A stretch of DNA of 64,000 bases, taken from positions 36,836,444-36,900,443 of the forward strand of contig CP154956.1 of the NCBI GenBank assembly GCA_039621445.1. Direction: 5' to 3'. The DNA is from Euglena gracilis (Eukaryota; Euglenida; Euglenophyceae; Euglenales). The notes under the pieces were generated by a model. It had not been told where the DNA came from, ran no database searches, and saw only the letters and a list, made by a program, of their open reading frames with translations. Below, one piece after another: positions 1 to 11,942 of this stretch; the stretch's first letter is position 1, and each line of letters starts with the position of its first letter. The translations under genes and the position numbers were made by a program.

Positions 1-80
1 ATGGATGGATGGATGGATGGATGGATGGATGGATGGATGGATGGATGGATGGATGGATGGATGGATGGATGGATGGATGG
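1..80. repeat. (ATGG)n microsatellite
   Basis: Twenty perfect copies of ATGG open the window and may continue to its left. The ORF through it (Met-Asp-Gly-Trp repeats) is an artefact of the repeat. Confidence 0.98.
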
Positions 81-119
81 ACTTTGTTGGCCATGGTATA
101 CCTGGGGTTAGTGAAGGGG

Positions 120-410
120 AGAGTTAGGGCCGCCCCTACACCCCCCCCCCCCTGGAGGTTCAACCAGCACCTTTTTTCAAGCCAGCTCTTCCCATCCGGG
201 CTGCGGACCCCCCCCCAGGGTCAGCAGTAATAAAGTTTTTGCAGCCTAGCAAAGCCAGGCTGGACTGAACGTTTCGGCACAAAGCAAAATTTTTGAAAAA
301 TAGGGTTTTAAATGGCCAGAATAGGGTTTATGGTCGTGTTTTCGGGAGGGTCACCTCAATTTTTTTGCTGAAAAAAAATCCAGCCCAGCTGGATTTGGGG
401 TTTTTTACAA
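120..410 (+). repeat. degraded copy of the CAGGG...TTAAG (hAT-like) transposon family
   Basis: The order of sub-motifs matches the complete member at 25839-26207: an 'aaccagcacctttt' block, a 'gggctgcggaccccc' block, a short AT-rich 'aataaagtt' stretch, a 'gccaggctggac' block and 'cagctggatttgggg'. The TTAAG termini are not visible, so this is a truncated or old copy. Confidence 0.55.
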
Positions 411-595
411 GTTTTTGGCCAACAACGCAGGGACAGACAAAAATTGAGCAGTGGTGCAGATGAGACTGAGAGATGGAGGCACAACATTGGAAACCGGCCA
501 CCGCCGGACGTCCAGGCAGACCAGGAGTGGGGTGTGACGAGGTCATGCGCTTCGTCCAAGCCTCGAGCGACGGAGCCCCTCAATAAAACTTGTTT

Positions 596-680
596 CTGTG
601 TGTGCGTCTGTAGATCTATGTTGTGTGTGTGTGTGTGTGTGTCCGTGTGTCTGTGTGTGTGTGTCTGTGTGTGTGCAGCA
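596..680. repeat. GT-rich microsatellite
   Basis: Imperfect (GT)n with CT, CC and TC interruptions. Between 240 and 1231 I see no supported gene apart from this tract and the transposon remnant. Confidence 0.9.
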
Positions 681-1231
681 CTGCACAAGAAAACAGAGAT
701 ACATCAAAGTTCCTGAGGCAGCAAGGCCCCGGACCAACCCCAAGGTATAGCACTGCCTGCAACATATCCCGTGCGCCAGTGGCAGGGCCCCCAATGCCAT
801 GTGTCCCAAGGTGCCAAATGCATGTCAAATGTCGCCACACATTGCCGGCTTTCGTATTTCTGTAGCAAGTCGTTGAGTCTTTACCCGAGGGAAATGGGTG
901 AACACTTAATGGTTAGCTTCGAGATAAAAAGGAAAGAAATTTAAAAAAAGAAATTTATGTTTTGTTGCTTTTTCCCCTGCATTTTGGGGTTTCTCAGCTT
1001 GTGAATTTATCCAAACCTGTTGTTCGTCTGGTCACAGTGACTTTGGTCTTTAAGACCTCAGTGCTTGGGGGCTGGACTGAAGTGGTCAGTCAAGGGAGAA
1101 GTTCCCCTGCTGCTGGCGATTCTGGGAAAGCCAACAGGGAAAAAAGCTGATTTCAGGGATTTCAGGGACCTCATTTCCATTCACCTCCCCCCCCCCCAAC
1201 GCCCTTGTCGGGCCCTGGGCCGGGAGGCCAC

Positions 1232-1348
1232 CGTCCGGGTCCAGCGTCTCGATGGCCTCCCGCACCTCGGCCGGGATCCGGCGGTGGCTCAGCTGTGCGA
1301 TGGGCCGGTACTCCATCGCGATGCCCTCCACCGGCAGCGGTGTGCCCC
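1232..1348 (-). CDS. probable internal exon, unidentified protein
   Basis: On the minus strand a 117-base open block lies between an AG (GCAGAG|GGGG) and a GT donor (GGACG|GTGGCC). It encodes a coding-like peptide including EGIAMEYRPIAQLSHRRI followed by PAEVREAIETLDPDG. Base composition is GC-rich like the exons further right on the same strand. It may be a downstream exon of the unidentified gene at 17.9-28.0 kb, but no chain of phases links them. No family is recognised. Confidence 0.45.
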
Positions 1349-2985
1349 CTCTGCTCCCAGCAGAGACGTTTGCAGGGGGGAGGGGGGTTGGATAGGCAGG
1401 GAGGGGGGAAGAAATGCCTGTCGTGGTGCAAGATAAAAAAATAGAGGGGGGTTGTGATTAAAAAAAAAAACAAATCTGGGGGAAAACGCTGCTTCCTTGC
1501 CTGTGCCATTTCCCCCCAGCCATGCTCCAATCCCCACTCCCGCCATGCCTCCACGTCCAACCTCCCGCCGCGGCATATCCGCCGCCTGAGGGGGGAGGGG
1601 GAGGGGGAGGGGGAGGGCGGGAGCAAAGGGGTTGGCCGGCTCTGCGGTCGCGATGTGCCGCAAGACAGCCTCGACCCCACGGCCCACCCCAGCCATGCGT
1701 TGGGAGGGGAGGGCGGAGGCGCACGCTGGGGGGTGGGAAGGGGACGAGGCAGAGAGGCGCCGGGGGGGGGGGGATCATTGGAGGCCAACACGTCTGGAGA
1801 TGCATCACCTCCAGTGGTGGGGATTCATTTGACCGGAAAGAAAGATGAGGCATCGTCCTCTGCCACCCCGTGGGGAGGTCTTCAAAGAAACCTGCGATGC
1901 AGCGTTATGGGAGGTGGGGGGGGGAGCACATATGGGCAGGAAAAGGAAATTTTACCAATCAGTGAGTACTTCATTTGGATTTAACTTCTGGCCTGATTGC
2001 GCAAAAGTTTGGCAAGATTTAGGGAAACAGGGAAACAGGGTCAAAACCAAAAAATTATATGTGAAGCTGCAACAGCTGTGAGGGAAAAAAATGGACCAGG
2101 GAATTTTCAGAACAGGAACCCTCAAAGACCTTCCAATGGTCTGCCAATCCAGTGTTTTCAAAAAAACTCACCTCGTCACCTTGAATGATTAAAAAGATTT
2201 TGGGCAATAGAGCGTTGTGGATGATTGAACCCCAAAAAAAAATGGCGTGGTGGCATCTGGGAAAATGTTAAAAAAGAAATGCAGAGACTACCATCAAAAA
2301 CCTGCAAAAGTGTAGGGCATATGTGAAAAAGTACAGTGTCAAATGATGGGCTCCATGGTACTCACTGCCGCGTGAGCCTGCCTGCCCATAGAACCAAACC
2401 CCCCCTTTGGGGGGGGGGGGTGCGACCGTCAGTTTTCACCGTGTTCCATGTTCACCCCCCGGGACAGGTTGGCCGAATTCGGGGCCCCAGGAGTGGCCTC
2501 AAAACCCAGCCTGGGCCGCCGGCGCAAGGACAAGTCTGCTACGCGCCACCAACGGCGGTCCAGTGCGCCTGAGAGCCAGCAGTGGCTCCGAGGGGCGGGA
2601 GGGAGGGCGACGGGGCGCATGGGCGGCTGGCGGGTGGACGCCAGGGCAGGTTTATGGGTGGGGGGAGGGGAGGGGGAGGCTCATTGCGCGGTGGCGCGGA
2701 GGGAGGAGGGGCTGGCAGGGGGGGCCGTGCGGCTGGCGAAGTCGGCTGAAGGGCAGGTCAGAGGAAGGGGAAAAGGGGGGGGGGCTGCTTATGGGATATA
2801 CGTTGGGGGGGGGGGGCAGCCAGGTCTGTACGGGACGGCCCAGGGAATCGGGGGGGGGGGGGTCCACCCCCACCACCCACCACAACACTGGACAAGGACG
2901 AATTCCCTCGGAAGGCACCGAAGAAAAAACTTTGGCTGGCAATACAGGAAGGCCGGGAAGGCCTGGTGGGCGGGGGGGGGGGGGG
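1349..2985. other. gene-poor stretch with purine and G tracts
   Basis: Contains G/A-rich simple sequence (about 1580-1620) and numerous runs of eight or more G or C (1762, 2408, 2775, 2803, 2850, 2970). Long open frames here, including one of about 395 codons from 2407, are made by G-tract translation. No exon could be chosen with confidence. Confidence 0.5.
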
Positions 2986-2989
2986 GTTG

Positions 2990-3180
2990 ACCTGCTGTGC
3001 GCACTGTGGCTGTTTGTTTGGTACCTTATATCCCCTCTTCTGGCCTGGCGCTCTGGCCCTTCTTTCTGTGTGCATGGAGGTAGTGGAGGTGGCCGGAGCC
3101 TGGTCGGATTTACCTTGTTTGCTTCGCCGGCCCCCAAGCACCCACCAGGGGTCAACCCCCCACCACTCACCGCCCATAGG
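2990..3180 (+). repeat. dispersed repeat, copy 1
   Basis: A block containing 'tctggcctggcgct', 'ggaggtggccggagc' and 'ccaagcaccc' recurs in the same order and orientation at about 47520-47680, so this is an interspersed repeat of about 200 bases, of unknown class. Confidence 0.65.
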
Positions 3181-3199
3181 GTTCCCGTACAGCCCTGGG

Positions 3200-3897
3200 G
3201 GCAGCAGGGCCAAAAACAATGCAGTGCGGCGGTCCCTGCCGTGCAAAGGGAGGGGCCCGGCCGGGGGTGCTTTGCACTCCCGGGGGACCGGTCGGTGCAA
3301 CACGTCGGGTGTCCCAGGGGTGCGGAGGGCGGCCCATCCCTCGCGGGGGGGGGGGGGAGACAGGTGCGGGGGGGGGGGGGGCGTCCCGGCCTCCGCTGCG
3401 ACGCCGGCACGTCAAAACAGGGGGTGGATCCGACCCAGCACTGCATCCCGTCAGTGGTGGGGTGTGGGGCATGGCAGGGGCCGGAGGGATGGGCCGCGGC
3501 CAGCGACACAACGGCCAGGAACGGGGGGTCTTTGTTGGGAAACGGGAGGGCAGGGCTGGCACTGGGGGAGAAGGTTGAGCACCGGAAACTCTGAAATTCA
3601 GCGATAAGAACGCAAAATGACTCCACAGAAAACTGTTGGCAATGTGCTGGTCCTGGTTTGAGAGAGGGAGGGGGCTTCCGTCCCAGTCCCGGTGCATTTT
3701 GGCTGTTCTTTCTAAAAAAAAAAATATATCATGATTCTTTTCTGTCTCCATATTTAGGGGACTTCCATGTAGGCCAACCCTGAGCATGGCTGAGGTGGTC
3801 CCCACTCTAGGGAGGAGGAAGTGGAAGTCAGGAATTGGGGCAACGGACTGCGGGGGAGTTCTGGAGCGCTCTGTGGTCTCCCCCCACAAGCACCTAT
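3200..3897. other. no supported gene
   Basis: GC-rich first half with G tracts at 3340 and 3370; the second half is unremarkable. Long overlapping open frames exist on both strands but none has splice-site support or a recognisable motif. Confidence 0.4.
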
Positions 3898-4018
3898 AGT
3901 TTTTCGCCATTTTCCCAGATTTTCGCCATTTTCGGCCATTTTCGGCTATTTTCGGCCATTTTCGGCCATTTTCGGCCGTTTTCGGCCATTTTCGTCCATT
4001 TTTCCCTATAGGTGGGGG
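3887..4018. repeat. TTTTCGGCCA minisatellite bounded by inverted CACCTATAG
   Basis: About ten head-to-tail copies of a 10-base unit (TTTTCGGCCA with point variants). The left boundary reads GCACCTATAG and the right boundary CTATAGGTGGGG, so the ends are inverted repeats of each other. A second array with the same unit and the same boundary motif lies at 6062-6212. Confidence 0.9.
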
Positions 4019-4319
4019 GTAAAGCTGCCTTAAAATTCTTTCATACCAACAATACATTTTGATCATTCAGTCAACATGCAAGCAGTCGTGAGGAGCTAAC
4101 GCATCCAAGGAGGTCCGTTTGGAATGGGTGCTCAGGGATTAAAGAGGTCAAAGAGCTTTTTGTTGCAATATGCAAATGCAAAGCTTTGGGAATAAGCTTC
4201 TTTTTTCCTGTCAGAGAGGCTCTTGTCCACTTTGGTCTTTCTTGCTGGGGGTTTTTGGCACATGACATATTAACCACAATCGTGATCGGTCCATAATGTT
4301 GAAATATTGACATCAAATA

Positions 4320-4424
4320 TGCTCACCAAATGTCTGCATCTTGTTCAACATCGCATCTCGCCCAGCATCTACATCTTGTCCAATATCTACATCCATTGCA
4401 TCAGCAATCACTGCACCTTGTCTG
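4320..4424. repeat. 18-base minisatellite, left part (split by a transposon)
   Basis: Imperfect units resembling TGCATCTTGTCCAGTATC. The array resumes at 5146 on the far side of the transposon, so it was one array before insertion. Confidence 0.85.
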
Positions 4425-5145
4425 CAGGGAGGGGGGGAAATGCGCTGGGTGGCCCTCGAAAAAAATGCGCAAAAATGCGCAAAAAAAAATTCTCAAAAAA
4501 TGCGCTGAGTTTGTACATTCCTAAGGGAAAAAGGACTTAGAAAAATTTCCAACAATAAGCCCAAAATTAAACCAAACTCACCAAAAACAGCTGAAATGAA
4601 GGCATTTTTGGTCAAAAAAATGCAGGAGCAAGGCGTCACTCTCTGTTCACCATAACCAACAATGTCAGCCCTCGTGCCCCGTACTTGTGTCCAGGGGAGA
4701 AGGATTCGATGCGGGGTCTCTGAAAACCCTAGTGTCCTCATCATCATTGGATGAGTACCCACACCTCATCACCCAAAGGTGTTTTTTTAATATGGACAAA
4801 ATGTATCCAAAAAGTGTAAAAAAAGGTGGGAAAATGGGAAAAAAGCGCAAAAAATGCGCAAAAAAATCCTTTCAAAAAGGGGCAGAATAGAGCACAAATC
4901 AAACAACATAACTCAGCGTCAATGCAACATTGGTCAAGGAGCAAATTGATAATATACAATCAAAATCAAAAAAAAATGAAAACTGCAACATATAAAAAAA
5001 GCCGTAAATTCTTAAAACGCAAAAAAAATGCGCGAAAAAAATCGAAAAAAATGCGCAAAAAATGCGCATTTCCCCAAAAATCCGGAAAATGCGCAAGAAA
5101 ATGCGCAAAAATGCGAAAAAATGCGAAACGGATTTCCCCCCCCTG
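4425..5145. mobile_element. non-autonomous DNA transposon, family A copy 1
   Basis: The 721-base element starts CAGGGAGGGGGGGAAATGCG and ends with GGATTTCCCCCCCCTG. It is flanked by an exact 7-base duplication TTGTCTG (4418-4424 and 5146-5152). The interior carries many AAAAATGCGC units and no transposase. It shares a block around 4500-4770 with copy 2 at 31791-32467. Insertion into a minisatellite confirms that it moved. TIR pattern (CAGGG) resembles hAT elements, but those make 8-base duplications. Confidence 0.88.
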
Positions 5146-5455
5146 TTGTCTGGTGTGTGCATCTTATCCAATACCTGCATTTTGTCAAGATCTTAATCTT
5201 GTCCAGTATCTGCATCCACTGCATCTTCCCCAGCTTCTGCATGTTGTCCAGCATCTGCATCTTCTCCAGTGTCTACATCTTGTCCAGTGTCTGCATCTTG
5301 AACAACGTCTGCATCTTGTCCAGTATCTGCATCTCATACAACATCTGCATCTTGTCCAGTGTCGACATCTTGTCCAGTGTCTGCATCTTGTTCAGCATCT
5401 GCATCCATTGCATCTTGTCCAGTATCTGCAACCACTGCATCCACTGGCTCCCAAC
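5146..5455. repeat. 18-base minisatellite, right part
   Basis: About 15 imperfect units of TGCATCTTGTCCAGTATC-type sequence, continuous with 4320-4424 apart from the inserted transposon. On the minus strand it reads as Asp-Thr-Gly-Gln-Asp-Ala repeats; there is no other sign that this is translated. Confidence 0.85.
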
Positions 5456-5880
5456 TTAGCAAAATGACCACACAAACCCAAAAAAAAAATGACCACAAAA
5501 AACCTAAAATTGGCCGCAAAAGGCCCCAAAAAGCAACCAAAATGACCTAAAGTTGCTTCAAATAACCTAAACTTGCCCAAAAACGCCAACAATGTCCACA
5601 AAATTGTGAAAAATAACCCAAAATCACCAAAATGGCGCAAAATGCCATAAAATGTGCTCATATTGACCCAAATTAGCCCAATATTTGCCAAATCAGTGCA
5701 AAATATCCCCAAAATTATCAAAAATTGATTCAAAATGGCCAACATGGTAGTAATATTGGAAATTTGTGGAGAAATTATTCCAAAAATGGGTTTAATTCTT
5801 CAAAATATACAAAAAAAATTGCCAGCATCGCCCTTGTCACCAAAATTTTCTGAAATGCCATCAAAATATCAGCTTTGGCC
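5456..5880. repeat. A-rich degenerate tandem sequence
   Basis: Loose repetition of AAAATGACC/AAAATTGCC-like words. No gene seen. Confidence 0.5.
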
Positions 5881-6061
5881 CAAATAACCCTTTCGGAGGT
5901 GGTTCTTTGAGCAGAATGTGTTGCAGGGCCAGGCATAATAACAAAAGAAGAGAGGATGCACAGAGACAAGAATCAGACGCACTGAAAATTGCCCCTCAGG
6001 GAAAAAGAAACTGTTAGGCAAAAAAAACTCGAAAAAAAAATTGCAACAAATTTTTTTCTCA

Positions 6062-6212
6062 TTTTTGGCCATTTTCGGCCATTTTCGGCCATTTTCGGTA
6101 CCCCCACCTATAGAGCCCAAAATTTCATTTCCGGCCATTTTCGGCCATTTCCGGCCATTTTCGGCCATTTTCGGCCATTTTCGGCCATTTTTACTGTAGG
6201 TGCTTGCCCCCC
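6062..6212. repeat. TTTTCGGCCA minisatellite, second array
   Basis: Same 10-base unit and orientation as 3887-4018. It contains CCCCCACCTATAG at about 6103-6115 and ends CTGTAGGTGCTTGCCCC. The outer boundary words are swapped relative to the first array. Confidence 0.88.
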
Positions 6213-7235
6213 ATTCAGGCAATGATTCCCCACCTCCACGGCCGGGGCAGGGCGCTCACCCACCCTCCCCTCATCGAGGCAGTGCGGAGAGCGATGGACC
6301 CCCAGGCGGCCCCCCCGCCCCGCCGTGCGCCACACGCAAACCCGTCCCGGACTCCCAAACGCTTTGGGCCCCCAGCGGGGAGTCCCAAAGCAGCCTCAGC
6401 GGTCCCCTCCTTTGGGGTGGGCCGGTATCCCAGTGGGCCATTTGTGCCGGAAAGGGTCCGGTCCCCGGGTTGCCGGCTGCCCCCAGGACAGTGACAGGGC
6501 CGGAACCCCTCCGGGCGTGCAGGGGGGGGGGGGGGTGGCGAGCCAGAGAAGGTCAGCCACGAGGGTTAGGGGCAGGCCAGGGGAGGGCAGGGCAGGGTTC
6601 GGAAAAGGGCAGGTGGGGGGACGGACCGCCCTGATCCGGGGGGGGGGGGGGGACCTGAGCAGTGGCGCAGTCCGGGAAGCCGATCTTTGCCCCGCCGAAA
6701 TCTTTTGCACCCAAAATCGGCCGAAAATGAATTCTGAGTACTTTGGGTCAAGGTTTGTCAAAAATATCAAGATTTTATGTGCGAAGCGCGGGAAGAAAAA
6801 AATTGACCTTTGGGGGGATTTGGGTTTCCCATCGGGGTTGGTCTGGACCCCCTTTGGCAGATGGGGAGGGGGATGGGGGGCAGACACCCCCCAAAAGAGG
6901 GGGGGGGGGGCAGCCCACCTTTAACCCATGCACCCTCTTTGGATCGAACCCTGGGGCAGGGTCGGCGGCAGGGCGACGACATGCAGCACTGAGAAGACGG
7001 CGCCGGGAGAGAGAGGCGGTGGAACACGCGGAACAATAAGGCGCTGGGGGGCGGAGATGGTTGGGGCTGCGTGGCGACCGTTCCCTGTGCGAGGGGGCGT
7101 CATCAAATGTCTCAAATGTTTCAAGGCGTCGGGGTAGAAAGCAAAGCTAATTTTTGTAATGAAATGAATTCTGTTTTGCCGTAATACTAATTTCAAGACA
7201 TTCAACATATTTATGTGAGGTGTGTGCATATGGAT
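6213..7235. other. gene-free or unresolved stretch
   Basis: GC-rich with C/G homopolymers at 6520, 6640 and 6900. A possible GTGAGC donor on the minus strand near 6260 lacks a convincing exon. Nothing else could be supported. Confidence 0.4.
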
Positions 7236-7326
7236 ACACACACATATATGATATGTACATATCTATGTGGACATATATGATATGTATGATATATGTATGA
7301 TATATCACATATGATATGTGATACAT
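7236..7326. repeat. (ATATG/CATAT) AT-rich simple repeat
   Basis: Imperfect alternation of ATATGATATGT-type words, self-complementary and likely to form cruciforms. Confidence 0.85.
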
Positions 7327-10300
7327 CTCAGTTTAAAGGGAAGCGTGCAGCAGCAGGACAGGCGTGACAAGGTGGACAGTGCCACTGCCTCGGCTGTGGG
7401 CTGCCATTTCTATCATCACATATGGGCTGCAAGGAATGGGGCAAAACCCCTCACAGAAAGCCAGCAAGAACCCTTGGAGAGAGCACAAGAAACCAAAGCC
7501 ACAGCAACTTTTACTCCACTGCCGGCTGACTGACCGAAAAGAAACTTATCCTCCTCAAACTTATCTTCCTTCTCAAAACTTCAAACTGATCCCCCTTCCT
7601 ACTGGAGAAAAACGAAGACGATCGGAACATTGTTTTGGCCTCAAAACCCCATAAACTGATTTTCAGTTTTTTTGTGTGACCCAACCACTCTGTTTAGGCG
7701 AACTTTGTCAAACCTAGGTGGTTGGTGAACCCATCCCACTTCCCCCTCCCCCCCCGCAGTATGAAAGCATCAAAGCTGTGCCACAGTGACCTCCCCCCTG
7801 TCAACCCCCAAATATACAGCCCCCCGACTTTAAATTTGGGCCGGATTTTCAAGACCCCCCAGGGGGGGTTTACATTTGGGGGGGGGGGGGGGGGGGCTTT
7901 TCGGGTGGCCTGACAATCTTTGTCGGCCTTGAACTAACAACCCCCCCAAAATACGACGTCCCCCACTACTATGACCCCCCTGCCGACGCGCAACGCCGTA
8001 TTTTTGAAAATAGGGACATTTTGGGGGAGTAAATCTGCCATTTTGGGACGGTTTTCACACAATTCAGCATATTTTCCCCTGTTTTTCTGGCACGAAGCGC
8101 CGAATTTTTCGAAAAATGGTATTTTGGGGGCATTTTTGGACATTTTGGGGTGTCGAAAATTTTACAGCAAAAATCCATAAAATAGACCTCCCCCCATGAA
8201 TAAGACCCCCCTTCGGGCTTTCCAGCAACCGACCCATGAAATGATCCAGGGTCTAATTTTGGGGGGGGGTTACAGTCGAATAGCAATTATATACCAAATT
8301 TTCAGTGCGTACCTCCCATTTTCCCAAAAAAAAATGCAACTTCGTCCAAAATAAACAATTTTTGGTGAAAATTGTATTTTTCCACCCAAAAGTTTTTCTG
8401 CTTTTTCCTGAATGGTGCCATCGGCAGGTTTGGGGGGGGCTTTGTAATTGGGGGGGGGGGGGCTTCATATTGGGGGGGGGGATCCGTGCCCTGATATCCT
8501 CAACCCCCATCACCTCATCTGAATGGAAATACCCAACGCTTTGCCACAATGAGAGGCAGTCCACGCCCCAGCACGTTCAATAAAAAAACCACGGGACACA
8601 TGGACAAAAATAAAGACGTCAGTTGGGTGGACACGGGTCGACTTTGGGGGGGGGGGTTGATTTCAAATATCCTTGGATAATTCTGGCATCCTTGGATCAT
8701 CCCCCATCCACCAGGGCGGTCCTTTTAAGATAATAAACAAACAGACTCCCCAGTGCTCAGTCTCAAGGGTATTTTGTGTACAGAAGAATTATCCTAAGCG
8801 CAGCTTTTTTTTAAAGATGACGTTCCAGACTTGCTGGTGCACATTCTGAACGATAGAAAATTTGTTGTGATTTTTTACCTTCCTGTATGTCCACTGGCCA
8901 CTTGGACCACAGCAATCCATGTCCCAGACTCGTTGGTTTTGGCCAAAATTTGGTGGCCAAAGGAGGCCAGGATTTTTCTTAAAATTGGTGGTGGTAGCTT
9001 TGGTGAACCCTGTGGACAAACATTCGCAAACTTTTGTTCAAAGACGCTTATGCCTCCGTTTGAGAACCCCCGAACGCGTCCATGCACCCCCCCACAATGA
9101 GAAACATCTTGCGTCCCCCTCCCCACGACGATTGGCAGGCAAAGGGCTGGACCAGGGCTGAATGGGAATCCCGGAAACCAAGCGGGTGAGAGACCCCCAT
9201 CCCGACGGACCATCCTGATAGGAACCCCACCAACCCCTTCCTACCCCTTCCCATATCTCCCGAGGTCGCGATTTTTAGGCCAACCTTTTCCTTCGGCGCC
9301 GGCACGCCGTTCCCGTGCAACGCAGGCCAACCCCCCTGGGCCGGGAAACGGGCCGCCAGGCCATGCAGGGGGGAGGGGAGGGGGCGGGCGCATAGAGATT
9401 AGAAAGGGGAGAGAGAGCGCTGCAGCGGGGCGGCCAAGCCCCAGGCCCCTCGAACCCTCTTTCCCTGGGGGACGTCCGGCCGTCCGCCGGGGGGCGGTCT
9501 CAGATCGTTGCCGGCTCTCTGTGGCTCCTGTGGGGCCGGAGGACGGCGTGGTGGCATGCGATGTCACACACGGCATCCGGGCAGTGTGTGACGTAGTGTG
9601 TGACGTGTGGCGGCCAACTGGACTTCCATTCTCAACTGTCGGCTGCACGCATGCATTGCAATGGCCAGGCGTTTTCCAAACTGGGGGGGGGGGGGGCGCC
9701 CTGGGAGGTCAGCTTTGGTCTTGCCCAGGCATAGCCAGCCAATTTTCCCTTGAAAGTGGCCATTTTCAGCGCCTCAGGGGGGATTGACCCCCAAGGTCGG
9801 TACCGCACCATTGCCGACCCTGCCCCCCCCCCACCCGGGGGTCACCCGGTCAGTCACTTCTTGAAAACCAAGACCCACCCTAAGCAATGGTGTGGTCGGG
9901 ACCCCCCTGCCAGTGGCACCCACCCCGGGGGGGCCTTCCTTAAACAGAAGCCTGGCAATGGCATTGCCAAGAAAATTTCAAGCGAGCCAAACCGTGCAGG
10001 CAACAGATAGGCGGATGGACGGAAGGCAGGCGCATACGTCAAGGAGTGCATCCGGGACGGTATGGCGGAGAGTTCCCTCACACCTGGCAGGGGGCAGGCA
10101 CGGCGTGGGGTGGCGTGAACGGCGACGACCCGGAGAGAGGGACGCACAGCATTGCAGGATGCCCCCCACCCGCCCCCTGCCCTCCAAGGCGTGCTGGGGT
10201 GGGGGGGGAGGGGCGCTTTGGGGTTCAGTGCACGGCGAAAAAAAAAATTGGCGCTGTGCGCCGAAAAAATAGAAGGAACCAAAATTTTGCACGCCGAAAA

Positions 10301-10925
10301 TTATGAAGAGGGAAAGGCCGGTACCTCTACCAAAGACGTGCAAACGTGACGCACCTCGGCCATGTTTTCTGTGTCTCCGCAGGAGTCCTCACCCAAATGC
10401 CGGCCAGTCACTCCGAGAAAATCAAAGAGTCACAGGGGACCACCCGAGGCAATGATAGTACCCACTGAAATATGTATCCAACAGACACCCAAAGGTACGG
10501 TCTGAACAGGGAGTGTTTGGACACAGGTGTTCGACACAAGGGTGGAAAGCATCACATTACAATTTCAAAATTAAAGTCAAAATGAAAGTTCTCCATGAAT
10601 GGTTTACCAGATTTTTGACGACTTACTGCTGGAATCTCTCGCTAAGGCTAAATCGGACACTTTATTGCCAGAAATCGCCAACCGCAACAGACCCCTGCTG
10701 GAAAAGATGGGGTCAATTGGGGGTCGGAAAGCTGTGACTGTTTCTCGAAAGCAAGACCACGACTGAACTGGCCTCCAAAGTCAAGTAACGCGAGATTGCC
10801 GGAAATGAGGGAATGGCACCGGCGAGGTGGCCGTCTCCTCGGCCCCCCTGAGGAGCACCCCCTTCAGGCTCAGCATCAAAGCTGGTTCTTCATCGGAAGG
10901 GGGGGGGGGAGGAAATGAGCACGGG
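7327..10925. other. gene-poor stretch with G/C-capped repeats
   Basis: Many runs of eight or more G or C (7755, 7880, 8268, 8440, 8470, 8648, 9685, 10200). Fragments of dispersed repeats are present, for example the 'cccatccacc' block near 8700. Weak exon-like pieces on the minus strand near 9290-9330, 9465-9527 and 10060-10100 have plausible AG/GT borders but are too short to assert. Confidence 0.4.
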
Positions 10926-10929
10926 GGGG

Positions 10930-11048
10930 GGGACCTCCTTTGGCGGCTGCGGCTGACCGGGGGGATTTGACGGTTGGGACCGGGCCCGAGGGCAGCCGCA
11001 GGGGGCTCAGCTTGGGCATCTTGGGAGACGAGGCCGGCCCCAGGCCCC
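10930..11048 (-). CDS. possible exon, Pro/Lys/Ser-rich
   Basis: The minus-strand frame reads a basic, proline-rich peptide including SPKMPKLSPLRLPSG and PTVKSPRSAAAAKG, typical of a disordered tail. A TTGAG acceptor is plausible at 11049; the donor is not fixed. The phase does not match the exon candidate at 11176-11301, so the link is unproven. Confidence 0.3.
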
Positions 11049-11078
11049 CTCAACGCCTGACCACCGACACACATACAC

Positions 11079-11081
11079 ACA

Positions 11082-11158
<77 letters not shown>
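11079..11158. repeat. (AC)n microsatellite
   Basis: About forty AC units with a short CGCGC interruption at the left, lying between two exon candidates and therefore probably intronic. Confidence 0.98.
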
Positions 11159-11161
<3 letters not shown>

Positions 11162-11175
11162 GGCCAGTTGGGTAC

Positions 11176-11301
11176 CTGGTGGGACCTGCGCAGCACCCCG
11201 GCAGGGGCCGGTGGGGGGTCGTTGGGGCTCAAGGATATGGTTGGCGTCCCCGGGGTGCCGGGCAGGTGCTCCAGGTGGTGGGGGGCCGACGGCGGCCGAC
11301 C
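11176..11301 (-). CDS. probable exon, proline-rich
   Basis: A 126-base open block (42 codons, phase 0 to 0) between CTTCAAG| and CACCAG|GTACCC on the minus strand. The peptide is rich in Pro, Ser and His and includes HHLEHLPGTPGTPTISLSPN; it looks like a disordered linker. Same strand as the unidentified gene at 17.9-28.0 kb, for which it could be a C-terminal exon. Confidence 0.45.
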
Positions 11302-11942
11302 CTTGAAGTCCAAGGGATCCACAAGGGACGGGGCCAGGGGAAACCTCACCCGTGTTGCTCACGGCCGACGAGGGTTGTGGCGGGAATTTCGGCGCCGCTT
11401 CTGGAACTGCAGGCCACTGTGCCACCTTGCATTTGCACTCATTGGGGAGGCAGAGCATTAGCAAATTCCATTCAGAAAACAGTATGGACAGGGGTGCGCT
11501 GCGGCTTTGCCATACTAAAGTAGGCAGACAACCTCGGACTGTCAAGTGCACCAACCATTCCTGAAACAAAAGAAAGCAGAACCCCGGGGGACAAATTGCG
11601 AGTCCTGCAACGCCCAATCCCCCCCTGCCCCCTTCTGTTTTCCCCAACCCCAGGGGATAGCGTAGTGCTGGCACGCGAGCCAGCACTTGCGGAACGTGGG
11701 GGTGAGAGAAGGGGGATCACGATGCTTGGGCTGACCGGGGAGGAGGGCCCCCCCTGGACGACATCTGGCGGCCCACGGAGGGGCGGGCCAGGCCGAGGCC
11801 CTCCGGGACGGACGGGTTGCCCCCAGGCTTCCTGTTCAGCCATGGGTCGGCCAATGGCATTTCTAAACAATTTTCCGGCACTCGCACCCATACCCCATAT
11901 TTCCAGACTGCTTGACCCGGACACCCCACCTCCTCGGGGGGT

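Noticed and set aside
2407-3626. Open frames of 395 and 324 codons rich in Gly or Pro
   Set aside because: Produced by G and C homopolymers on the two strands; no splice sites, no motifs, and part is a dispersed repeat shared with 47.5 kb.
3754-4066. Repeated ENGRKWPKMA-type peptide
   Set aside because: Direct translation of the TTTTCGGCCA minisatellite, also seen at 6.1 kb.
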